DNA of 64,000 nucleotides, taken from positions 39,293,243 to 39,357,242 of the forward strand of contig OY755243.1 in assembly GCA_963576725.1 (NCBI GenBank). The letters are read 5' to 3'. The position numbers were made by a program, and so were the translations under genes. The DNA comes from Azorinus chamasolen (taxonomy: Eukaryota; Mollusca; Bivalvia; Cardiida; Solecurtidae). How positions within the stretch are numbered: position 1 is the stretch's first letter; each line of letters starts with the position of its first letter. Under the pieces are notes generated by a model. It saw only the letters and a program-made list of their open reading frames with translations. It was not told the origin of the DNA and made no database searches. This document shows, one piece after another, positions 18,690 through 29,799 of this stretch.

Positions 18690-21600
18690 AGGGGGCACTC
18701 TTACTGAAGAATATCGACCCTGTTCAATATTCTTGAAAAAGGGCAACCCCCGGTCATAGTGCTTTTTAATCTATCTCCAGTATAATTAAAGATAGTTAAA
18801 CTTAACTCGAAAAAAATTAACCTTGGTCGTTATTATTATAGATGAAGTGACCCCCGGTCATAGCAATTTGAGCAGCGTTTATTATATCATGACTAAAGCG
18901 CGCACTGCTAATTGAACCCAGTATTTTGTTCATAGAGGTCACATTTTCTGAAAGAAAATCGACCCCCGGTCAGTATCTTATAAAAAAATATCGACCCCCG
19001 GTCATAGTGCTTTGACACACGTTCATGATATGTTGAACAACTCCCGCGAACTTAATCTACCGCTAGTATAATTTAGGAAAGAGTTTAACTTTACTCGATT
19101 TTATTTAACGTTGGTCATAATTCTTACAGATGTAGTGACCTCCGGTCATAGCAATTTCAGCCGTGTTTATACTGTAATGACTTAAGCGCAATCCTAATTG
19201 AACCCAAGTATTTTGTGCAAAGGGGGTCACATTTTCTGAAGAATATCGACCCCCGGTCAGTATTTTTAAAAAAATAGCAACCCCCGGTCATAGTACTTTG
19301 ACACACGTTCATTATATGTTGAACAGTTCCCGCGACTTTAATCTACCTCCTGTATGATTTAAAGAAAGGGTTTAAAAGTACAAAAATGAGTCATGCAGGA
19401 AACACCACATACAGAACAAACACTCGCCCGAACAACAACACAAGGAAACAGCAAATGTACATAGGTAGAAAAAACAACAAGAGACGCACAAAGACAAAAC
19501 AAACATACAATAGGAGGAAGATGGAAGTACCGCCTTGGAACGGTCAGTGACAAAAGTCACCGGGGGGTAAACTATTTAACTTTGGTCATAATTACAGATG
19601 TCATGATCCCCGGTCATAGCAATTTTAGCCCTGTTTGTTAAATCATGGCTAATGCGCGCCTTGCTAACTGAACCCAAGTATTTTGTACACAGGGGGTCAC
19701 ATTTTCTGAAGAATATCGACCCCCCGGTCAGTATTTTTTGAAAAACAGCGACCCGGTCATAGTACTTTGACACACGTTCATGATATGTTGACCAACTCCT
19801 GCCAACTTAATCTACCTCTGGTATAATTTAAGACAGAATTTAACGTTCTCGATTTTATTTAACCTGTGCCATAATTCTTACAGGTGTAGTGACCCCCGGT
19901 CATAGCAATTTCAGCCGTGTTTATCCTGTAATGACTAAAGCGCGCAATACTGATTGAACCCAAGTATTTTATGCATAGGGGGTCACATTTTCTGAAGAAT
20001 ATCGACCCCCGGTCAGTATTTTTTTTAAAAAAAGCGACCCCCGGTCATAGTACTTTGACACACGTTCATGATAAGTTGAACAGTTCCCGCGACTTTTATC
20101 TACCTCCTGTATAATTTAAAGAAAGGGTTTAACTTTACTCGTAAACTATTTAACTTTGGTCATAATTACAGATGTCATGATCCCCGGTCATAGCAATTTC
20201 AGCCCTGTTTGTCATATCATGGCTAATGCGCGCCTTGCTAACTGAACCCAAGTATTTTGTACACAGGAGGTCACATTTTCTGAAGAATATCGACCCCCGG
20301 TCAGTATTTTTTAAAAAATAGCGACCCCGGTCATAGTACTTTGACACACGTTCATGATATGTTGAACAGTTCCCGCGACTTTTATCTACCTCCTGTATAA
20401 TTTAAAGAAAGGGTTTAACTTTACTCGTAAACTATTTAACTTTGGTCATAATTACAGATGTCATGATCCCCGGTCATAGCAATTTCAGCCCTGTTTGTTA
20501 TATCATGGCTAATGCGCGCCTTGCTAACTGAACCCAAGTATTTTGTACACAGGGGGTCACATTTTCTGAAGAATATCGACCCCCGGTCAGTATTTTTTAA
20601 AAAATAGCGACCCGGTCATAGTACTTTGACACACGTTCATGATATGTTGACCAACTCCTGCCAACTTAATCTACCTCTAGTATAGTTTAAGACAGAATTT
20701 AACTTTCTCGATTTTATTTAACCTGTGCCTTAATTCTTACAGATGTAGTGACCCCCGGTCATAGCAATTTTCGCAGTGTTTATCCTGTAATGACTAAAGC
20801 GCGCAATACTGATTGAACCCAAGTATTTTGTGCATAGGGGGTCACATTTTCTGAAGAATATCGACCCCCGGTCAGTATTTTTTAAAAAATAGCGACCCCC
20901 GGTCATAGTACTTTGACACACGTTCATGATATGTTGAACAGTTCCCGCGACTTTTATCTACCTCCTGTATAATTTAAAGAAAGGGTTTAACTTTACTCGT
21001 AAACTATTTAACTTTGGTCATAATTACATATGTCATGATCCCCGGTCAGAGCAATTTCAGCCCTGTTTGTCATATCATGGCTAATGCGCGCCTTGCTAAC
21101 TGAACCCAAGTATTTTGTACACAGGGGGTCACATTTTCTGAAGAATATCGACCCCCGGTCAGTATTTTTTAAAAAATAGCGACCCCCGGTCATAGTACTT
21201 TGACACACGTTCATGATATGTTGAACAGTTCCCGCGACTTTTATCTACCTCCTGTATAATTTAAAGAAAGGGTTTAACTTTACTCGTAAACTATTTAACT
21301 TTGGTCATAATTACAGATGTCATGATCCCCGGTCATAGCAATTTCAGCCCTGTTTGTTATATCATGGCTAATGCGCGCCTTGCTAACTGAACCCAAGTAT
21401 TTTGTACACAGGGGGTCACATTTTCTGAAGAATATCGACCCCCGGTCAGTATTTTTTAAAAAATAGCGACCCGGTCATAGTACTTTGACACACGTTCATG
21501 ATATGTTGACCAACTCCTGCCAACTTAATCTACCTCTAGTATAGTTTAAGACAGAATTTAACTTTCTCGATTTTATTTAACCTGTGCCATAATTCTTACA

Positions 21601-22540
21601 GATGTAGTGACCCCCGGTCATAGCAATTTTCGCCGTGTTTATCCTGTAATGACTAAAGCGCGCAATACTGATTGAACCCAAGTATTTTGTGCATAGGGGG
21701 TCACATTTTCTGAAGAATATCGACCCCCGGTCAGTATTTTTTAAAAAATAGCGACGCCCGGTCATAGTACTTTGACACACGTTCATGATATGTTGAACAG
21801 TTCCCGCGACTTTAATCTACCTCCTGTATAATTTAAAGAAAGGGTTTAACTTTACTCGTAAACTATTTAAACTTGGTCATAATTATTTCAGATGTAGTGA
21901 CCCCGGTCGTAGCAATTTCAGCCCTGTTTATCATAGCATGGCTAATACACGCCTTGCTACTTGAACTCAAGTATTTTGTGCAAAGGGGGTCACATTTTCT
22001 GAAGAATATCGACCCCCCGCTCAGTATTGTTTTAAAAAATAGCCACGCCCGGTCAAAGTGCTTTGACACACGTTCATGATATTTTGAACAGTTACCTCGA
22101 ACTTAATCTACTTCCAGTTTATTTAAAGAAAGGGTTTAACTTTACTCGTAAACAATTTAACCATGGTCATAATTCTTACAGATGTAGTGACACCCGGTTA
22201 TAGCAAGTTCAGCCGAATTTATCCTACCATGACTAAAGCGCGCAATACTAATTGAACCCAAGTATTTTGTACGTAGGGGGTCACATTTTCTGAAGAATAT
22301 TGACTCCCGGTCAGTAGTTTTTAAAAAATAGCGACACCCGGTCATAGTGCTATGACACATGTTTATGATATGTTGACGTTTTCCCCGCGAACGTAATCTA
22401 TCTCCAGTATAATTTAAAGAAAGGGCTTAACTTTACTCGTAAACTATATTTTGTATTTTGTACATAGGGGGGTCACATTACCTGAAGAATATCGACCCCC
22501 GGTCTGTATTTTTTAAAAGAAATTCGTTTAACTCCCCCCA
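18690..22540. repeat. ~285-bp satellite in ~858-bp trimeric higher-order repeats
   Basis: About 13 tandem monomers, each with 'gggggtcacattttctgaag', 'cgacccccggtcagtatttt' and 'ggtcatagtactttgacaca'. A monomer type with 'gatgtcatgatccccgg' and one with 'gatgtagtgacccccgg' alternate as two to one. Equivalent points at 20158/21017, 20445/21302 and 20729/21588 are 857-859 bp apart, so trimers have been amplified. Outer monomers are more diverged. Each monomer holds about three interrupted palindromes GACC-CCC-GGTC. Frames of about 65 residues repeated on the minus strand (for example 'RGSIFFRKCDPLCTKYLGS') follow the repeat and are probably incidental. Confidence 0.9.
19372..19565. repeat. insertion-like block inside one monomer
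   Basis: About 190 bp with 'gtcatgcaggaaacaccaca', 'acaacaagagacgcacaaag' and 'accgccttggaacggtcagt', unlike any other monomer. It replaces the usual 'ctttactcgtaaactattt' junction, so it looks like a separate dispersed repeat that inserted into the satellite. No target duplication is certain. Confidence 0.5.
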
Positions 22541-22817
22541 ACCCTAACACACACATACCCACCCACCCGATGCTGCAGCGACAACAACAAAAACAAAGCT
22601 GCAGCCGCAACAATATTAGGTATTCAAGTATTTGCAATGGTTACTAATTTGTTAGTAATAGTTGGGGCGGGGGTCAATATTTTATAGATATCGCGGAGGG
22701 GGTCGCTATTTTTCAGAGGGGAGTCGACATTTTTCAGAAAGGGGGTCAATTTTTCTGAAGAATAGTGACCGGGGGGTCAGTATTCTATGGGGGTCACTTT
22801 ACTTCGTTACACCGGCA

Positions 22818-23075
22818 CACTTATAAGTGTCGCTGAGTGTATTTGATTGTATCAGGGTTTTACGTCCTTCCTACAATATTTCAGTCATACCGCAACGTCC
22901 AGCCAATTACAGATGGAGGATTTCTGTGTGTGGAAAAAATGCAGTTTCATGTATTGCAAAACACCCTGATAAAACCACCGACCTACCGCAAGTCAGCTTG
23001 AAGGCTTTCGCGCATGAACAATCTAAACGCACAGGCCGGTATTCGAACCGCAGTGGTGGGGGCTAAATGATCATA
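22818..23075 (-). mobile_element. tRNA-derived SINE-like repeat
   Basis: On the minus strand there is a B-box-like 'ggttcgaatacc' near 23035-23046. About 190 bp further is the tail 'gactgaaatattgtagg' and 'gacgtaaaaccctgat', of a kind I associate with molluscan SINEs. The A box is not clear. It abuts the TIR element directly. Confidence 0.5.
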
Positions 23076-23189
23076 ACTAGCTGGTCACTATGGCACCCAA
23101 ACCAAATATGTACAATAACAGTAAATGTGTACTGACATCTGATAGAGACCTCCCGACGAATGTAGGACATAAGTTATGCGGAAAGATTT

Positions 23190-23760
23190 TCTCCATTTTA
23201 TTTTGCATTAAGCAACCACCTACTCCATGGATACGCATTGTAATGTATTTGCAACAGAGTAGATCCAGATAAGACAACCCCTGTTGAAGTCGTCCGATCA
23301 TGGTCTACCTATTTGCATATGATTTTATATAGATTTAATTCTACAGTTTCAGTCATGGCCCAAACATCCAGTTTCATATACTGTCATCATAAAATTTAGC
23401 TAATTAATATATATGATGTCATTATTTCTTACATATTCATCAGGTTAGGGATTAAAATATGGGTATGAAAGCAAAACCTATATATGATTTATTATGCATG
23501 CATTTAACATGTACATGGCACAAATCTAAATTAATTAAAAATAATTGACCAAGTTCATTAAGAAAAGATCAAATTTATTTACATTTTGTGCTTGATTGAG
23601 TGGAATAAGTTAGAAAGAAACTTTTCAAAGACATATAATATAAGTTGCTCTCTGGGAAAATATGTCTTACTGCATGGCAAACAGTGTAGATCCAGAACAC
23701 CGTATTCACTGTTCAACATTCATCATAATATGTAGAAAGTTGTTTTCTGTCATCCGATAT
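23190..23760. repeat. TTAA-MITE-like fragments
   Basis: Near 23248-23315 a hairpin 'gagtagatccagataaga' against 'gtccgatcatggtctac', followed by 'atgatgtcattatttcttac'. The ends are not clear. The rest is AT-rich and unassigned. Confidence 0.5.
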
Positions 23761-23761
23761 A

Positions 23762-23930
23762 GTATAAATAGAGGATCTTACATGAGTGTTCTTGATTATT
23801 GGATTTATTAAATGAGTCTTTTTAAAACGATAAAAAACGAGCTTTAGCTCGTTTTTTATCGTTTAAAAAGACTCATTTAATAAATCCAATAATCATGAAC
23901 ACGAATGCAAGATCCTATCTATAACATAAC
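23762..23930. mobile_element. near-perfect palindrome, foldback element
   Basis: About 80-bp arms ('ttattggatttattaaatga', 'gtctttttaaaacgataaaa') meet at 'cgagctttagctcg'. One arm has one extra base in an A run. Such structures could extrude a hairpin. The central motif matches the palindromes at 6.29 and 53.47 kb. Confidence 0.8.
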
Positions 23931-25185
23931 ACACAGAAATGTTATTTGCAGCCAATATTTCAGCAGTAACGTGGATTGTCATAAAGTCTCCTTACATATA
24001 GAAATGATGAATGAAAGGTGTTATTAGGTTCGCTAGGTAACTGGGACAAAGTAGGTCCAAATTTTCCAACTTTTTTTTGACTTACTGTCATATCAACCAG
24101 GATCTAATTCAGACCTCTCTGGTATTCAATTTAACTGTGATAGTTTATGATACAAAAACATACAGAAACACGTCAAAATAAATTTTGAGTTACAGTTTTG
24201 ACATACATAATTACAAACACGTCACATTATGACGTCATTGTACACACCTTGTGTCTATGTAAAGCGCGCCATTTAAATGAAGACCCACATACAGTCGCCA
24301 ACACGTCTGACACTCACTGTCAATGGGATTCAAAATGCGCCTTCGTTTTGGTATATTAAGCCCTTCATTAGTGTTGTATACACATGGACATGGTCATTTC
24401 CACCGAGAAACAAAATTCTCGATTCAAGTTCAGTGAAAATGTTTGAAATGGACAAAAGATTCAGTACGAACTGCTGCATAAAATGTGTTGGAACAGGAGG
24501 AAGATTTTCGCGATCAGCTGAGTATAGCATATTTGAAATATGTTTGTGCTGTGCTGGATTCAGATGACTATAGTTGTTGATTGACGAGATATTTTTATGA
24601 GTAGAAATCTGCATAAACAAAAGGACATGCGGTGAAGAAAATGCAAAGTTGTGGAGGCATTTTCTATGTAGAATGGATTGTATGGGTCAGAGTAGCTGGT
24701 AGGTCTTTTTTGGCATACATTTTGTATATAATTACTGACAGCGATTACAATTTGTATTATTTTATCGAAATTAAGGCGCAAGTGCCAACAATCCTTTGCC
24801 ATCTATCGTGACTCAATCGTTGACAGGTAGGTCACCGTCCGCCAGTTTGTTAGTTTTGACAGCGCGTATGAATACAGTTCGGTCGTTCGAATGTGATTCA
24901 CTAGTGAATATATGCCCGTGAATATCAAAAAATAAATGATAGTGTTACGTCACGCTGAAGCCATGAGTTATGTTATAAAACTTGATATCTCACCACAGAA
25001 GTGACATTTGATCTGGGTCTACAATGTTTTCAATCACAAAGAGACTTATTCTCACTGAGCGTAGCATATGTATATACACAATGGTTACACATTATAGAAG
25101 TACAGTGCTATATTAGTGGTGTATTCTCATTCGAAACAAGAGTCAAGCTTTCTCTAGATACATCAAACAGCCATATACTTTGTGG
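23931..25185. other. unassigned 1.25 kb
   Basis: No gene recognised. Overlapping frames on both strands at 24277-24620 (about 96 codons each) have no family signature I know. Confidence 0.4.
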
Positions 25186-25189
25186 ACCC

Positions 25190-25408
25190 TTAAACTCTTT
25201 CGCTGCTAAAGTTTGTCGTCTGCAAACTTTATCGTCTGCTACTTTTTTTATATATATTATTCTTCAAGTTTGCTTCAAAAACCATTGTCACAGTAACAAA
25301 CAGTTTAGATTCTGATGAGATGCCGAGTTACTCGGCGTCTCATCTGGATCCAAACTGTTTGCATAGGTAATCACAGATGCGACATTGGCAGCGAAACGAA
25401 ATAGTTAA
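25190..25408. mobile_element. TTAA MITE, GCTGCC-terminus family
   Basis: TTAAACTCTTTCGCTGCTAA to 'ggcagcgaaacgaaatagttaa'-type right end (slightly expanded). Core palindrome 'gatgccgagttactcggcgt' flanked by 'cagtttagattctgatg' and 'catctggatccaaactg'. Confidence 0.8.
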
Positions 25409-25474
25409 ACCTTATACCGCCATGTCAAGTCATAGTCCACTTCAGAAATCAAAGTGAATTGTTTTTCAATTTCT

Positions 25475-25713
25475 TTAACCCATTCCCACTTAGGCTATAT
25501 TTAGATCCAACCTCTTGGATTAAATCTACCAAAAAGGGGCATTAATTAGAGAAAAGGAAATTTTCAGAATTGTGTAGTTTTGAAACCATTGTGATAAATA
25601 GAGCATTTGCTCCTGTGGAGCAAATGCTCTATTCATCACATTGGTTTCATTAAGTGACTTTTACAGAAGCGTCAAAAGGCGTCAAAAGGCGTCAAAATGC
25701 GGGAATGGGTTAA
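25475..25713. mobile_element. TTAA MITE, ATTTGCTCC-core family
   Basis: TTAACCCATTCCCACTTAGG at left, 'gcgggaatgggttaa' at right. The core hairpin 'gagcatttgctcctgtggag' is nearly identical to those at 48.4 and 52.75 kb. Just inside the right end 'cgtcaaaaggcgtcaaaagg' is a small direct repeat. Confidence 0.85.
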
Positions 25714-25728
25714 AGGAGTATAATAATG

Positions 25729-25835
25729 GCGTCAAACAGTTTTGATGAGACTCTGACTGACTGGACGTCTTATCTGGATCCAAACTGTTTTCAAAAGCTG
25801 TCATGGTTTCGCCATTGGCAGCCAAACAGTGAGGG
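25729..25835. repeat. rearranged core of a GCTGCC-family MITE
   Basis: 'caaacagttttgatgagac' and 'tatctggatccaaactg' remain, with 'ccattggcagccaaac' to the right. The ends are lost. Confidence 0.5.
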
Positions 25836-26069
25836 TGTTTGCTTTAAAGTCCCATGGCACGTAGCTCTCGTTCTTCCTGACACAATGCGCACATCCAGCA
25901 CCAGTACATAGTGCAACAGTCGCCCACCATCGAGCCCTGAAGTAAGAAAACAGAGTTACAGGCAAAATGTGGTACTCGGACAGGTGCAAACAATGTAGAA
26001 TTGGATCAGCGATGTAGGAAGTGTGGAACAGTACAGTTAAACATCTCTACAATGTCCAGATTGTTGGCT

Positions 26070-26285
26070 TTAACCATTTCGCTGCCAGTGCTGGATCTGT
26101 GATTACCTATGCAAACAGTTTGGATCCAGATGAGACGCCGAGTAACTCGGCGTCTCATCAGGATCCAAACTGTTTGTTACTGTTACTATGTTTTTGAAAC
26201 AAAAATGAAGAACATAAAGAAAAATAAAAACTTGTAGCAGACGACAAAGTTAGCAGACGACAGACTTTGGCAGCGAAAGTGTTAA
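26070..26285. mobile_element. TTAA MITE, GCTGCC-terminus family
   Basis: TTAACCATTTCGCTGCCAGT to 'ggcagcgaaagtgttaa', both TTAA flanks intact. The core palindrome 'gacgccgagtaactcggcgt' is complete. Very close to the copies at 60.28 and 61.7 kb. Confidence 0.85.
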
Positions 26286-26401
26286 CACAAGTGATAGCTT
26301 CATGCTGGAGATAAGTTACGCAGAGATGAGTACTCTGTATTGCTTTCACAGTTCAGTAAAGTAGAACATATCCTTAGCGGCTATTCATTTATTGAACATA
26401 T

Positions 26402-26516
26402 GTGTCTTAAAACAGATGGTTGCTCAATGCAGGGCAAACGTTATTCAGAAATCTCCTTTGGGAGTTTTCTGCATTACTTTTGACCTGTATTAAGCTACCA
26501 CCTGTCTTACAGACTC
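26402..26516. repeat. core of a TA-type MITE
   Basis: 'gatggttgctcaatgcaggg' to 'tgtattaagctaccacctgt' around 'ctcctttgggag'. No CAGT ends were found. Confidence 0.6.
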
Positions 26517-26576
26517 ATAATTAAACCTGTTTTTGATGATCGCTAAAGACAGGAAGGGAAGGTTATAGTTAGGTTC

Positions 26577-27012
26577 TGTTGTATGCCCCGTGTACCACAC
26601 TATTGAACAAAATGGTGTATATCCCGTGTGCCACACTAGTGAACAACATGGTGTATGCCCTGTCGGCCACACTAGTGAACAACCTGTTGAATGTCCCGTG
26701 TGCCACACAAGTGAACAAAAAGCTATATGACCTGACTGCCACACTAGTGAACAAAATGTTGTATGTTCCGTATGCCACGCTAGTGAACAAAATGGTGTAT
26801 GTCCGGTGTGCCACACTAGTGAACAAAATGTTGTATGTCCCGTGTGCCACACTAGTGAACAAAATGTTGCATGTTCCGTGTGCCACACTAGTGAACAAAA
26901 TGTTGTATGTTCCGCGTGCCACACCAGTGACCAAATGTTGTATGTCCCGTTTGCCATACTAGTGAACAAAATGTTGTATGTCCCGTCTGCCACACTAGTG
27001 AACAAAATGTGC
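26577..27012. repeat. 36-bp minisatellite
   Basis: About 12 copies of a 36-bp unit including 'gccacactagtgaacaaaat'. As 36 is a multiple of three, long repetitive frames exist in several phases on both strands. They show no further coding evidence and one unit carries a one-base deletion. Confidence 0.92.
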
Positions 27013-27024
27013 ACTAGTGGGACT

Positions 27025-27132
27025 GCAACCTAACAGACAGCATCATATGTTCTAACTATTGACAAATAAAATCATATGTTCTGACTATTGGCAAATAGCA
27101 TATGTTCTGACTATTGACAAATAGCATCATAT
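27025..27132. repeat. ~29-bp tandem repeat, left part
   Basis: Copies of 'catatgttctgactattg' plus 'acaaatagcat', continued after the LTR element at 31584. The LTR element split this array. Confidence 0.85.
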
Positions 27133-27753
27133 TGTTGTGTTTTTGACATAGGGGTTTAGACAACTCTTGAGCCTTTATGTAAGAATTCTGTTTAATTCTG
27201 GTCACCATAGGTTTGCAATATGATTGACCCATTGAACAAAGGAGAGAGGTGTTATATCTGGAAATGTTAAACAGAGGGCTAGTGGAGATTGTCAGTCATC
27301 GGTTTAGCCGAGACCTGTCATCATGTAGTCCCATAAATTGTAATTACTTTAGCCCAAATGGCTAGTAAGGGACGCTGGCACTGATCAGTGGAGATGCTAT
27401 AGTTCAGCATGCTGCTCCCCATATTTGGAGCAAGCTTTGATAAGATTTAGCAAATCAGTTTAGCCTACGTAGCCTTTCTCTGTTGAACATCTTATATAAA
27501 CCAGGGTTCCTTTGTTCACGGGGGAGGAAATTCAAAATTTAGTTACTAAGAAGAGGGAGAACTTTGATGTTAGATCACTTTTAGGCCTTTTTGGAAAGCA
27601 AAGAAGTTGACAGTTGAACGAAAGGGATTTACAGAAGTAAACTTGAATATTGTGTAGACTTTAGAAATTAAATGTTGTCAAGAAGAATTAAGACTTGAGT
27701 TTTTGTCAACCACAGCAGTAGCAGCAGAGTTTGTTCCCCGGTAAAACTTAACA
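27133..27753 (+). repeat. 5' LTR
   Basis: Starts TGTTGTG and ends TTAACA, the usual TG...CA form. A TATA-like 'cttatataaacc' near 27491-27502 is a plausible promoter for the element transcript. Confidence 0.93.
27493..27500 (+). promoter_or_regulatory. TATA box candidate in the 5' LTR
   Basis: TATATAAA, about 260 bp before the end of the LTR, duplicated in the 3' LTR. Placement suits a U3/R border; this is inference. Confidence 0.5.
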
Positions 27754-27754
27754 C

Positions 27755-27771
27755 TGGTGGCAGCGTCGGGA
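27755..27771 (+). other. primer-binding site
   Basis: TGGTGGCAGCGTCGGGA starts with TGG, complementary to a tRNA 3' CCA end, close to the LTR as expected. The primer tRNA is not identified. Confidence 0.65.
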
Positions 27772-27898
27772 TAAGGACTTTAACACGTCGGGATAAGGAC
27801 ATTAACACGTTACCTGGGATATTGGTGACTACTGTGGTTTTACTAAAAATTCAAGAAGAAAATTAACAATATTCCAGTATACAAGGGAAGCAATAAGT

Positions 27899-28355
27899 AT
27901 GTGGTATTGCTTTATACAAGTAGCTCTTTTAATTGGAATGCACAACCCAAAAACAACTGATCATGCGTGGGAATTGCTGCAAAACGACACAAGAATCAAG
28001 GATGACATTAAATGTGTTCGAGTGAGGAACTTTGATTCCTCAAGGAGGGAGCCATATGTCACTGAAGTGCAGCTTCAAGAATTTGGACGTGACATAAAGT
28101 CAAGTATTGGGAAGATGATGGATTATTGTAAATTGACGGACAGTGTCAAATTCAATTTAAATCTACAGGGCAGAAATTTGAATGTGATGTTTTTGTAGTT
28201 CCGATTCTTGAAAATGGATTAATTGGACTTGATTTCCTTTATGAAAATGATTTTGAATTAGGAGTAGAAACTGGATTACGAGTTAATGGCAAGAAATTAA
28301 CTGTTGGGGAAAGGGTTCCCTTGAGGGCAGTTCATGTAACAACCAAATCTAAGAT
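27899..28355 (+). pseudogene. Gypsy gag/protease remnant
   Basis: A 99-codon frame of gag-like but unplaced sequence runs to a frameshift near 28165-28190. In the next frame 'FVVPILENGLIGLDFLYEND' is the C-terminal end of a retroviral-type aspartic protease. The catalytic D-T/S-G motif is not found, so the enzyme start has been deleted. Confidence 0.7.
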
Positions 28356-28360
28356 CAGCT

Positions 28361-28687
28361 TTGGAATGCATCATACCTGGTCAAGCCATAAATCTCAGGT
28401 CAATTACCAAGACACTTGGAATTACATGCAACTCGCCTGATAAACAGCCGGTTAATCATATTACATTAGGGATTGTGCTCCTTTCCCTGGAGACTATTAA
28501 GAATGATCAGATTTCTATAGGGCTAATAAGTACCTCTAACAGGACCGTTAAGCTGTCAAAGGGTGCTACTTTGGGATTTATACAAGACGTTAGTGATGAT
28601 GAACTTTTACAACAAACTGTGAAATGGAATGCAGAATACTTTACAACATCCAGAGAACTGTGCAGTGTAATATGGACTTGTAAGTAA
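28361..28687 (+). pseudogene. Gypsy protease-RT linker remnant
   Basis: Frame includes 'GIVLLSLETIKNDQISIG' and 'NRTVKLSKGATLGFIQDV', which matches the 'rpv.l.kGt.la.l' stretch between protease and RT in Gypsy polyproteins. RT catalytic motifs are absent downstream; the polyprotein jumps to the RNase H end. Confidence 0.65.
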
Positions 28688-28696
28688 GGGATTTAT

Positions 28697-28810
28697 CTGA
28701 CAGATCAAATAGACAGGTGGCTTGAAGTTCTTTCACAATATCATTTCGACATAGAACACAGAAGAGGTATAAAACATAAAAATGCGGACAGCCTGTCGCG
28801 CATACTTTGA
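28697..28810 (+). pseudogene. Gypsy RNase H C-terminal remnant
   Basis: Reads 'DRWLEVLSQYHFDIEHRRG' and 'KHKNADSLSRIL', the highly conserved end of the Gypsy RT/RNase H domain, then a stop. No start codon of its own. Confidence 0.85.
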
Positions 28811-29266
28811 GACCCAGAAACTTGTGAATGTAATGATGGGAGATCTATCTTGGGCAAGTTACCGTGTAGGGAATGCAACTCGTGCTTGAAAAAGCATTGG
28901 GAGTGGTTGGATTTTTCACGTTTTGATGATGTTGTACCTTTATTTGGGAAGGATGCCACAAATGAGTTGGAAAATGGTTTTCCATGGCCAGGTATAAACC
29001 GGACAAGGATACAGAGTACATGTAGTCAGTTCTGGACCTGGATATTACTGTGTTTGCAATTGCAGATTGTAAACATGCGGGACATACTCGTCAACCCTTT
29101 GATGCATGGATATAGCAGGATATGGAAATATTGCCGCTCACGGTTGGACCGCTTGCGCTTTCATAAAAATGCTAGTGTTAATGGGCTTACGAAGGAGTGT
29201 GGTCTCAGTTATGGTGACAGTGACAGTAGGGTGCTAAAGATGGACATAAATTCCATATTTGGATAA
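28811..29266 (+). pseudogene. Gypsy RNase H-integrase linker remnant
   Basis: Includes the cysteine cluster 'CRECNSCLKKH' near 28865-28900. A short domain with cysteines commonly separates RNase H and integrase in molluscan Gypsy elements; the rest is not assignable. Confidence 0.5.
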
Positions 29267-29323
29267 CAGTACTACTGGAAACAATAATCAACCATCCTCC
29301 TTGGGTGTCTATGGAAATTTAGC

Positions 29324-29794
29324 ATGGTCAATTGTTCACCAGAGGAAATGGCAAGATTACAACAAGAAGATCCGGATATAGGTGTTGTAGTTAAGTGGTT
29401 AAAATCTGACACTCAAAGACCCTCACGTGACTGTGTTGCAGGATATTCTTCAAGTGTAAGACATTACTGGCTTCAATGGGATTTAGTAACAATTGTTGAT
29501 GGCATTTTGTTCAAAAAGTATATGTTCAATATCCAGCAGGAAATATTACAACTTATGATTTCAAGAAGGGGACCAGTAGCCAAGCCCTTGATTGTACAGC
29601 ATGACAGACTCAAACCATACCAGGGAAATAGCGTTCGTTCGGATTGGGCCATTGGCTATAAGTCTGTCAAGATTGCTGATCCCAAGCACAACAAGAGCAA
29701 ACCGAGGAATGTCCCCAAGGGGCAACATATCAACAACTTTCAGCCAAGAAGGAGCCACAGGCAGCGAAAACCATACAGACCCTTCCAGTATTAA
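29324..29794 (+). pseudogene. Gypsy integrase remnant with core deleted
   Basis: 156 codons. 'MARLQQEDPDIGVVVKWLKS' and 'YWLQWDLVTIVDGILFKKY' are the N-terminal integrase region. They join directly to 'RGPVAKPLIVQHDRLKPYQG', the C-terminal segment with the conserved 'v.hdRLKpy'. The HHCC zinc finger and the D-D-E catalytic core are missing between them, an in-frame internal deletion. The basic tail (RRSHRQRKP) remains. Confidence 0.8.
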
Positions 29795-29799
29795 CAAAC

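Larger units (their letters stand above)
17339..22817. mobile_element. TIR-bounded element filled with satellite
   Basis: About 5.48 kb bounded by a near-perfect inverted repeat of roughly 52 bp starting TGCCGGTGTAACGAAGTAAA and containing 'gaccccccggtca'. No open frame for a transposase is seen. The interior is, in order, a CA/CG-rich microsatellite, a triplet/tetramer microsatellite block, and the 285-bp satellite. The satellite motif GACCCCCGGTC is also part of the TIR, so the array may have grown from the subterminal region. I could not find a target-site duplication: the left flank 'gaaacgaa' and right flank 'cacttata' do not match. Confidence 0.75.

Noticed and set aside
19576..22360. 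Recurring ~65-residue frames ('FRKCDPLCTKYLGS')
   Set aside because: They recur only because the satellite recurs; lengths and frames vary between monomers and none has a promoter or family match.
24277..24620. Overlapping 96-codon frames on both strands
   Set aside because: Open on both strands, no recognisable motif, no splice or start context worth calling.
26490..27014. 174-residue repetitive frame
   Set aside because: Product of a 36-bp minisatellite; open in several phases on both strands, with no other coding evidence.
28741..29797. Minus-strand frames in the LTR interior
   Set aside because: Shadows of Gypsy remnants.
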